Shown: in pieces, positions 33,790 through 39,464 of the stretch | Numbering within the stretch: position 1 is the first letter of the stretch | Layout of the letters: every line of letters starts with the position of its first letter | Source: Acidobacteriota bacterium | GTDB taxonomy: Bacteria; Acidobacteriota; Terriglobia; Terriglobales; Acidobacteriaceae | Direction: 5' to 3' | DNA: 39,464 nucleotides | Assembly: GCA_021818105.1 (NCBI GenBank) | Contig: JAKAFB010000028.1 | Coordinates: 1 to 39,464, forward strand | Program-made: the position numbers and the translations under genes | The notes under the pieces: generated by a model | Told to the model about the DNA's origin: nothing | Databases searched by the model: none | The model's input: only the letters and a program-made list of their open reading frames with translations

Positions 33790-34815
33790 TTGAGGACATT
33801 GGACAGGTGTATTCTGCGCATTCCATTTGATGTATTGCAGACAAGGCTTGCGGAGGCGCTGATGCGCTTCGGCTTCACCGCAGAGCGCGCGCAGACGTGT
33901 GCCCGGCTGTTTGCGGAAGCGACCTGCGACGGCGTCTATACGCACGGCGTAGCGCGCTTTCCGCGTTTCGTCGCAATGATTCGCAACGGTTGCGTAGATG
34001 TTGCCGCCACGCCGGAGACCGTGTCGCGCTTTGGCGCTGTGGAGCGATGGGATGGCCGCCGTGGGCCCGGCAACCTGAATGCCCTGGCCGCGATGGAGCG
34101 CGCCATGCAGCTGAGCCTTAGCCACGGCATCGGATGCGTGAGCCTGGCCAATACCAATCACTGGATGCGCGGAGGTACCTACGGCTGGCAGGCCGCCGAA
34201 GCGGGCCACATCGGCATTTGCTGGACAAACACGATGCCCAACCTGCCGCCATGGGGCGGCGTTGACCCGTGCATCGGCAACAACCCGCTGGTCATCGCCG
34301 TGCCGCGCGCGCAGGGGCCCGTGGTGCTGGATATGGCGATGTCCCAGTTCTCCTATGGCGCGCTGGAGCGCCACCGCCAGCGTGGAGAGATGCTGCCTGT
34401 GAATGGCGGCTTTGATGCGGCCGGCAATCTTACCCGCGATCCCGCGGCGATTGAACAGTCGCAGCGCCCTCTGCCGACGGGCTATTGGAAGGGGTCCGGT
34501 CTCGCGATTCTGCTGGACATGATGGCCGCGATACTGTCGCAGGGCAATGCCACACATCAGATCACGGCAGACCCTCTGCGCGAGACGGGCATCTCGCAGG
34601 TGTTCATTGCCTTGGATCCTGAGGCGTTTGGGCCTGCGGCGGAGGCTGAACGAATCGCGGACGACATTGTCGCCTCTGTGCACGGCTGCAGATCTTCGAA
34701 GGAAGGCGCCAGGGTTCGCTATCCCGGTGAAAACACTCTCAAAGTGCGCGCGGAGAATCGCAGGCTGGGCCTGCCGGTTGACCCGGAAGTGTGGGAACAG
34801 ATTCTTGCCATGTAG
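33790..34815 (+). CDS. dlgD: 2,3-diketo-L-gulonate reductase (YiaK/DlgD), Ldh/MDH-2 family
   Basis: An NAD(P)H-dependent reductase of the sulfolactate/malate/ureidoglycolate dehydrogenase family. It closely resembles E. coli YiaK over its whole length: GVYTHGVARFPRF with the catalytic His (about 52), NTNHWMRGGTYGWQAAEAGHIGICWTN, VLDMAMSQFSYG, GGFDAAGNLT, LPTGYWKGSG and ISQVFIA. YiaK interconverts 2,3-diketo-L-gulonate and 3-keto-L-gulonate in L-ascorbate/lyxose breakdown. No ulaG/yiaL-type partner genes are nearby, so the pathway is open. No ATG covers the N-terminus: in-frame options are TTG 33790 or TTG 33799, with weak ribosome-binding signals, so the start is uncertain by a few codons. 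Confidence 0.9.
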   Translation: MRTLDRCILRIPFDVLQTRLAEALMRFGFTAERAQTCARLFAEATCDGVYTHGVARFPRFVAMIRNGCVDVAATPETVSRFGAVERWDGRRGPGNLNALAAMERAMQLSLSHGIGCVSLANTNHWMRGGTYGWQAAEAGHIGICWTNTMPNLPPWGGVDPCIGNNPLVIAVPRAQGPVVLDMAMSQFSYGALERHRQRGEMLPVNGGFDAAGNLTRDPAAIEQSQRPLPTGYWKGSGLAILLDMMAAILSQGNATHQITADPLRETGISQVFIALDPEAFGPAAEAERIADDIVASVHGCRSSKEGARVRYPGENTLKVRAENRRLGLPVDPEVWEQILAM

Positions 34816-34839
34816 CCGGGTTTTGCTTGCAGTGGCAGA

Positions 34840-35490
34840 ATGGAAACACGCATGAGCGTTTCCCCACAAGCCGGCCCGGTGCCCTGCTGCAACAGTTGCC
34901 CCGCCCCCGCCGCACTGCCGCGGCAGGTGGCATGGCTCCAGTGGATTACGCTTGCGTGGATGGCGCTTGAATGTGGTGTCTCGCTTTTGGCCGCGGCGCG
35001 TGCGCGCAGTGTGGCGTTGGCAGCCTTTGGAGCAGACAGCCTCATTGAATTCCTCTCTGCCGGCGTTGTTCTGCTTCAGTTTCTTCCGCGCTTTCCTTTG
35101 CAGAAGGCACACGCCGAACGCGCAGCCGCAGCGCTGCTGTATGCGTTGGCCGCGGCAGTTGTGGTGATTGCCTCGCTCTCGTTTGGCGCGCCCGTTGAGA
35201 CAAGCCCGTTGGGCATCGTCATCACTGTCTTGGCGTTGGTGGCCATGCCCGTGCTGGCTGCGCTCAAGCGCAGGCAGGCGCGCGCCATGGACAACCGCGC
35301 ATTGGCCGCCGATGCCACGCAGTCAGCAACCTGCGCGTATCTGGCCGCCGTTACGCTGGCCGGGCTTGTGGCTTTTGCCCTGTGGCGCGTCGCGTGGGTT
35401 GACAGCGTCGCCGCGTTGGCGGCTGTTCCCATTCTGCTTGTGGAGGGCCGGCGCACCTGGCGCGGCGAAGGTTGCGGCTGCTGCGGATGA
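34840..35490 (+). CDS. short cation-diffusion-facilitator-like membrane protein with Cys-rich ends
   Basis: A 216-aa membrane protein with five to six helices. Two segments match the CDF/cation efflux transmembrane motifs: AAFGADSLIEFLSAG (TM2) and DNRALAADATQSATCAY (TM5), both with the conserved Asp. The His of classical Zn-CDF HxxxD sites is replaced by Gly or Ala. The C-terminal cytoplasmic metal-sensing domain of full CDF proteins (about 300 aa) is missing. Both ends are Cys-rich (PCCNSCP near the N-terminus, GCGCCG at the C-terminus), which suggests soft-metal binding (inference). Start is ATG 34840; ATG 34852 is possible. It follows dlgD by 24 bp and converges on fabI. Confidence 0.7.
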   Translation: METRMSVSPQAGPVPCCNSCPAPAALPRQVAWLQWITLAWMALECGVSLLAAARARSVALAAFGADSLIEFLSAGVVLLQFLPRFPLQKAHAERAAAALLYALAAAVVVIASLSFGAPVETSPLGIVITVLALVAMPVLAALKRRQARAMDNRALAADATQSATCAYLAAVTLAGLVAFALWRVAWVDSVAALAAVPILLVEGRRTWRGEGCGCCG

Positions 35491-35526
35491 GGGAAGCTGG
35501 AGCTGCCTCCCGCATCGCCCAGAGTC

Positions 35527-36294
35527 TTAGAAGCCCATGATGTTATAGCCGCAATCGACGTAGATGACTTCACCGGTAATTGCGCTGGAGAGGTCGCTGG
35601 CGAGGAACAGAGCAGTACCACCCACCTCCAGTTGATCCACATTACGGTGCAGCGGAGCGCGATCGGCATGGGATTTCATCATCTCGGTCAGGTCGCCTAC
35701 GCCGCGCGCGGCCAGCGTCTTGATGGGACCGGCCGAGATGGCATTCACGCGGATGTTTTTCGGGCCCAGGTTCCAGGCCAGATAGCGCACGGTGGACTCG
35801 AGGCCAGCCTTGGCCACGGCCATCACGTTGTAATTCGGCACTACTTTTTCTGCCGCAAAGTAGCTCAGCGTCATCACGCTGCCACCCTCGGGCATCAGCG
35901 GTGCGGCGGCGCGCGTGACGGCAATCAGCGTGTAGACGCTCACGTCCATCGCGGTGCGAAAGCCCTCGCGGCTGGTGTTGATGAACTCCCCGCGCAGGTC
36001 GGCTGCAGGTGCAAAGGCCACGGCGTGCACGAGAGTGTCAATCTTGCCGTACTTCTCCTTGAGCGCGGCAAAAAGCGCATCAATTTCGCTTTCCACAGAC
36101 AGGTCGCACTGGAAGCCGCTGGCGCCGGGCAGCTCTGCGATCAGGCCCTCAGCCTCTAGCTTCATGCGCTCATTCTGGTAACAGATGGCGAGGGTGGCGC
36201 CGGCCGCGTGCAGCTTTTGGGCAATGCCCCAGGCGATGGAACGCTTGTTGGCCAGCCCGAAAATGACGGCCGTTTTACCTGCCAGATTGATCAT
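35527..36294 (-). CDS. fabI: enoyl-[acyl-carrier-protein] reductase (NADH)
   Basis: FabI reduces trans-2-enoyl-ACP in the last step of each type II fatty-acid elongation cycle. The 255-aa sequence has the family's NAD-binding start GKTAVIFGLANKRSIAWGIA, CDLS at about 63-66, LVHAVAFAP, and the catalytic Tyr145, Tyr155 and Lys162 (SYFAAEKVVPNYNVMAVAKAG). These are one residue short of the E. coli numbering Tyr146/Tyr156/Lys163. It is the triclosan-target isoform type. ATG 36294 (MINLAGK) was chosen over an ATG at 36306 because GGAGG abuts the latter. It is monocistronic, with a 350-bp divergent region before the DUF192-PilZ gene. Confidence 0.96.
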   Translation of the reverse strand: MINLAGKTAVIFGLANKRSIAWGIAQKLHAAGATLAICYQNERMKLEAEGLIAELPGASGFQCDLSVESEIDALFAALKEKYGKIDTLVHAVAFAPAADLRGEFINTSREGFRTAMDVSVYTLIAVTRAAAPLMPEGGSVMTLSYFAAEKVVPNYNVMAVAKAGLESTVRYLAWNLGPKNIRVNAISAGPIKTLAARGVGDLTEMMKSHADRAPLHRNVDQLEVGGTALFLASDLSSAITGEVIYVDCGYNIMGF

Positions 36295-36650
36295 GCCGGA
36301 TCTCATCCTCCGCTACGTGTGCTCAGTGTTGGAAAGCTTGTGAATTGCCGTTCTTCAGGATACCAGACGGTTCATGTGGAGACTGTGAGGCGCCGCGCAG
36401 CTTAGCGACGCCAGCGTGTCTGCTCCAATGGAGCGGCTCCCTGTGGAAAACCAGCGCTGAAACAGGGAATCCACCCAACAAAACGCCCAAAAACGCGAAC
36501 CCATTAACTAAATAGTGGCATTCCATGCAGCCTGTCCCATCTGGGATTATTCAAGTGAGGGTGCCTTAGTTATAGTGCAATCAAGCCGGCGGCCCGTTGG
36601 GTGTCTCAAGTCGGCAAGTTGCGCCTGCAATCTCTTCCAGGATGGCTGGC
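36295..36650. promoter_or_regulatory. divergent intergenic region fabI / DUF192-PilZ
   Basis: About 350 bases without a gene-like frame. On the plus strand TATAGT (36571-36576) is a plausible -10 for the PilZ gene, but no good -35 lies at the right distance. On the minus strand GGAGG near 36310 is the fabI ribosome-binding site. I see no terminator-type hairpin or repeat. Confidence 0.4.
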
Positions 36651-37580
36651 ATGGATGGTCCGAAGTTTCGTGTGATGAACCCTGTGCGGGAAGGCATTCT
36701 TCCCATCGAGGTTGCTGTCCTTGACTCGGTCTCCGTGCCCCTGAAGAAGCTGCTTGAATCTATCGTGCATCAGGAAAATCTGGGACTCTGGCTCAATCCA
36801 TACCGGGGGATTCCCTGGTCGCCCGGACTCCCAAAGCGTGACCTGGTATTTCTGGATGAAAACTACTGTGTGCTGCGTGAGCCGGAGAGCTTTCCCTGTC
36901 TGGAGATCGAGCCTTTCCGAAAGACGGAGCCGTTCAGCGCACTGGTGCTGCCCACGCATACGATCTTTGCCGCTCATATTCGATCCGGCGATCAGCTAAC
37001 GTTTCATCCTGCCGAGGAATCTGAAGGCGAAACGGAGCGCGTGGGTGAGTCACGTGAAGCGCCTACGTATGTACCAACCATGCTCGCTTCTGCTGGTACG
37101 GCACCCCAAGTCAGCCTGGCCATTCCGTTGCAAGCGGATGCGCCAACGCAGTTCAGCCGGCACGAATATGCCGATGAGGACAACGAAACTGCGATGAGCG
37201 ACAAAGAGATCCGCAGAGATCTCTTCAAGGATCGACTTCTACGTCTGTTTTCTCATCAGGCCCATGATCGTCGCCGCTCCAAGCGCTATCATCTGCCCGG
37301 TCTTGTGGCCGTGCAACAGAACAGCGACGAGCCGAAGTCATATCTGATTGGAAACGTCAGTGACACAGGGATCTTTCTTCTCACCGATGAGCGCATTGCC
37401 CTTGGAACGAGGATCTTTTTTAAGCTCGAGCGCAAGAGCGGTTCCTTTGGCGATTCCGCGGCCACCATCGACTCGGAGACGCGCGTGGTGCGCTGGGGGC
37501 CCGACGGTGTAGGCGTGGAGTTTCTGCCCTATAGCTCCAAGCCAGCCAAAATCCTGAAGACGCTCACTGCCGCAGGCTGA
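36651..37580 (+). CDS. DUF192-PilZ fusion protein, putative c-di-GMP receptor
   Basis: A 309-aa protein with no signal peptide. Residues 1-125 match DUF192 (FRVMNPVREGILPIEVAVLDS, NLGLWLNPYRGIPWSPGLPKRDLVFLDEN, FSALVLPTHTIFAAHIRSGDQL). A variable acidic linker follows, then a PilZ domain (about 200-309) with the two c-di-GMP signatures: an Arg cluster (DRRRSKRY, RxxxR type) and NVSDTG ([D/N]xSxxG) near 235, then TRVVRWGPDGVGVEF. PilZ domains bind cyclic di-GMP and relay motility, exopolysaccharide or secretion signals. ATG 36651 follows AGGA by 8 nt; ATG 36642 is possible. Both halves are recognisable from sequence; the role of DUF192 here is unknown. Confidence 0.8.
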   Translation: MDGPKFRVMNPVREGILPIEVAVLDSVSVPLKKLLESIVHQENLGLWLNPYRGIPWSPGLPKRDLVFLDENYCVLREPESFPCLEIEPFRKTEPFSALVLPTHTIFAAHIRSGDQLTFHPAEESEGETERVGESREAPTYVPTMLASAGTAPQVSLAIPLQADAPTQFSRHEYADEDNETAMSDKEIRRDLFKDRLLRLFSHQAHDRRRSKRYHLPGLVAVQQNSDEPKSYLIGNVSDTGIFLLTDERIALGTRIFFKLERKSGSFGDSAATIDSETRVVRWGPDGVGVEFLPYSSKPAKILKTLTAAG

Positions 37581-37638
37581 TCCAACCCCACGCTGCCGTC
37601 CCCAGAGTTATCATCGACACGTCTAAGAATGGACGACG

Positions 37639-39464
37639 ATGATACGAACGGTTCTGCTCTGTTTGTTCCTCGCTACGGCTGTTGGGGCGCAAACCCATAA
37701 AGTCGACGTGCAGCCATCCAGTGGATGGATAGACACCGGTGTGCAGCTTGCCGCTGGAGATACCGTGCGCATCACCGCAAGCGGCGAACTCCAGTACAAC
37801 AACTCTCCGCAGTCGAACGGCCCGGAAGGCCTGGCGCGCACATTCACTGACCTCCTGCGCATGATGCCCTACAGCGAAGCGGGCCGCGGCGCACTCATCG
37901 GGCGCATCGGCGATAGTGCGGCTGCCAGGCCTTTCCTTGTTGGCACGGGAACCACAGTTCAGGCTCGTGTCGCCGGCAATCTGTTTCTCGCCGTCAACCA
38001 GTCCACGGTGGACGAGGCTACGGGCAGCTATCACGTCACCATTGCGACCGAGCATTCCGCGACACCGCATGCAACCGCACAAAAGCAGAACGTGGCGGTT
38101 CCCGCATTTCCGCAGAGCATCATTGATGCCATTCCAACGCGTGTATCTGACCCGGACGGCAGGCCCGGCGACCGCGTCAACTTCATCCTCATCGGCTCGC
38201 AGGAGCAGGTGCAGGCGGCGCTCAAAGCTGCGGGCTGGGTGACGGTCGACCGAACGCCAACAGACGCCATTCTGCGCGGCTTGCTGGCTTCATTCTCGAA
38301 GGAAGCCTACGTGACCCTGCCCATGAGCGAGCTGCGCCTCTTTGATCGTCCGCAGGACTTTGGCTACGCACAGGCTGATCCGCTCAGGGTGGTTGCCTCA
38401 CGGCATCACTTCCGGTTGTGGAAGACGCCCTACACGCTCGACGGGCAGACGGTGTGGGCCGGCGCCGGCACACACGATATCGGCTTTGAGCGCGACCAGC
38501 GCAACAACGGCATCACACACAAAATTGACCCCAACACCGACGCCGAACGCGACTACATCCGCGACAGCCTGCTGCAATCCGGCATGGTGGTCAAAACCGA
38601 CTACATCACGCCTACGAATCCCGTGCTCACAGCGCGCACCGCCACCGGAGGCGAGTTCAAGTCCGATGGCCGCACGCTGCTTGTCTACTTCGCGGCGGCC
38701 ACCGGCGACGTCTCCGCCAGCTTCGGCGACACGTTCTGCTCCGTGCTCAAGCAGAACAACCCCGACGGCGGCACGTGGGGACCGTGCAGCCAATACATTG
38801 CCACGCCAGGGCGCGACGATCTGGCGCTCGGCGCATTTTCGACGAAGTACGCGGTGCTGATCGTGCCCGGCATTCTCAGCTCCTGCGTGCCTGACTCTCC
38901 GGCATTCGAGGAAGGCCAGAAGGCCCTCAAGCAGAAGTATGGTCTCGACGTCAGTCTCCTGCCCGTGCCCAATGACAGCAGCGAGTCAAACGCCAGGCTC
39001 ATTGTGCAGTACCTGCAAGCGCACAAACCGGCAAACGGCAAGAAATACATCCTGATTGGCTACAGCAAGGGCACGCCCGATATCCAGGTTGCCCTCGCGC
39101 AGGACCCCGGCCTCGCCAGCGAGGTCGCGGCCTTCATCACCGTTGCTGGCGCTTCAGGCGGGTCCCAGGTGGCCAATCTGATGCCCCAGATTGCCGAAAA
39201 GTACATGACCACGGTGCCGCTCAAAAGCTGCCAGGGCAACATGGCAGACGGGCTCAAGAGCCTGCAGAGCGCCGCGCGCCATGCGTTCCTTGCCGAGCAT
39301 CCCAACCCCGTCGTACCCACTTATTCATTGATTGCACAGTCAGATCAGGCCACCACGTCCAAGTCGTTGCTCGCCACCTGGCGCATCCTCGCCTCGTACG
39401 GCAGCGCGGAAGACGGCCAGCTCTTGCGCGACGATGCCATCGCACCCGGCGCAAAGTTTCTGGG
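37639..39464 (+). CDS. secreted lectin-like / LssY_C / alpha-beta hydrolase fusion, cut by window edge
   Basis: The frame opens at ATG 37639 and is uninterrupted to the window end (608 codons). The signal peptide (TVLLCLFLATAVGA) is followed by a beta-sandwich resembling the PA-I/LecA galactophilic lectin (SGWIDTGVQLAAGDTVRITASG, GRGALIGRIG, LFLAVNQS; about 18-130). The LssY C-terminal domain spans about 150-330 (DRVNFILIGSQEQVQAALKAAGW, VTLPMSELRLFDRPQD, GTHDIGFERDQRN). A C-terminal hydrolase-like region carries LIGYSKGTPD with a nucleophile-type Ser476. LssY_C was named from a Legionella secretion-linked locus; its function is unknown. The gene begins 58 bp after the PilZ gene on the same strand and may share its promoter. 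Confidence 0.75.
   Translation, partial: MIRTVLLCLFLATAVGAQTHKVDVQPSSGWIDTGVQLAAGDTVRITASGELQYNNSPQSNGPEGLARTFTDLLRMMPYSEAGRGALIGRIGDSAAARPFLVGTGTTVQARVAGNLFLAVNQSTVDEATGSYHVTIATEHSATPHATAQKQNVAVPAFPQSIIDAIPTRVSDPDGRPGDRVNFILIGSQEQVQAALKAAGWVTVDRTPTDAILRGLLASFSKEAYVTLPMSELRLFDRPQDFGYAQADPLRVVASRHHFRLWKTPYTLDGQTVWAGAGTHDIGFERDQRNNGITHKIDPNTDAERDYIRDSLLQSGMVVKTDYITPTNPVLTARTATGGEFKSDGRTLLVYFAAATGDVSASFGDTFCSVLKQNNPDGGTWGPCSQYIATPGRDDLALGAFSTKYAVLIVPGILSSCVPDSPAFEEGQKALKQKYGLDVSLLPVPNDSSESNARLIVQYLQAHKPANGKKYILIGYSKGTPDIQVALAQDPGLASEVAAFITVAGASGGSQVANLMPQIAEKYMTTVPLKSCQGNMADGLKSLQSAARHAFLAEHPNPVVPTYSLIAQSDQATTSKSLLATWRILASYGSAEDGQLLRDDAIAPGAKFL

Noticed and set aside
32911..35112. Minus-strand open frame of 733 codons
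   Set aside because: Runs antisense to nnr, tsaE, dlgD and the CDF-like gene, all confidently identified; low-complexity Arg/His/Gln-rich translation.
1..39464. tRNA, rRNA, CRISPR, prophage or insertion-sequence features
   Set aside because: No cloverleaf-like CCA ends, spaced direct repeats, transposase or integrase motifs were seen on either strand.

Overview
The window looks like a chromosomal segment of an Acidobacteriota genome, probably class Terriglobia (Acidobacteriaceae-like). This is inferred from moderately high GC, many secreted FG-GAP/ASPIC-UnbV (CRTAC1-type) proteins, a porin with an N-terminal coiled coil, a large secreted PIG-L deacetylase and a DUF192-PilZ protein. No rRNA, tRNA, CRISPR array, transposase or prophage gene is visible. 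Almost every gene is intact; only the two edge genes (dapD at the left, a lectin/LssY/hydrolase fusion at the right) are cut.

Layout. 1-6380, minus strand: dapD (lysine/peptidoglycan precursor), a small hypothetical protein, then an overlapping three-gene nucleotide-sugar operon (FlaA1-like 4,6-dehydratase, NeuC-like epimerase, DegT-type aminotransferase) with a PH-like membrane protein upstream. 6587-21123, plus strand: nine genes in one direction, most of them exported. They are a TPR/FG-GAP/ASPIC giant, an amidase, a short DAHP synthase, an HzsA-related monohaem protein, a CRTAC1 protein, a YVTN-propeller/di-haem peroxidase fusion, a secreted propeller, a RidA-family protein and an ABC-type substrate-binding receptor. 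From the DAHP synthase onward the genes overlap by 4 bp or are separated by 1-20 bp. That stretch is preceded by a perfect CRP-like palindrome and a structured leader with a small ORF, and ends at a 17-bp perfect hairpin.

21210-31526, mixed strands: a porin, a 38-bp perfect palindrome, a secreted PIG-L protein, an APC permease, a secreted esterase, a manganese module (MntR-type regulator plus Nramp transporter) and a cupin. 31637-39464: nnr and tsaE (coupled), dlgD, a short Cys-tipped CDF-like protein, fabI (minus strand), a DUF192-PilZ fusion, and the partial lectin-like/LssY_C/hydrolase gene.

The best candidate for an undescribed system is the 11666-21123 operon, perhaps with the two genes before it. 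It couples the first enzyme of aromatic biosynthesis and a RidA homologue to exported c-type haem proteins, exported propellers and a binding protein with a partly duplicated lobe but no permease. I do not know its function. A redox or post-translational modification role around the di-haem peroxidase is a hypothesis only.
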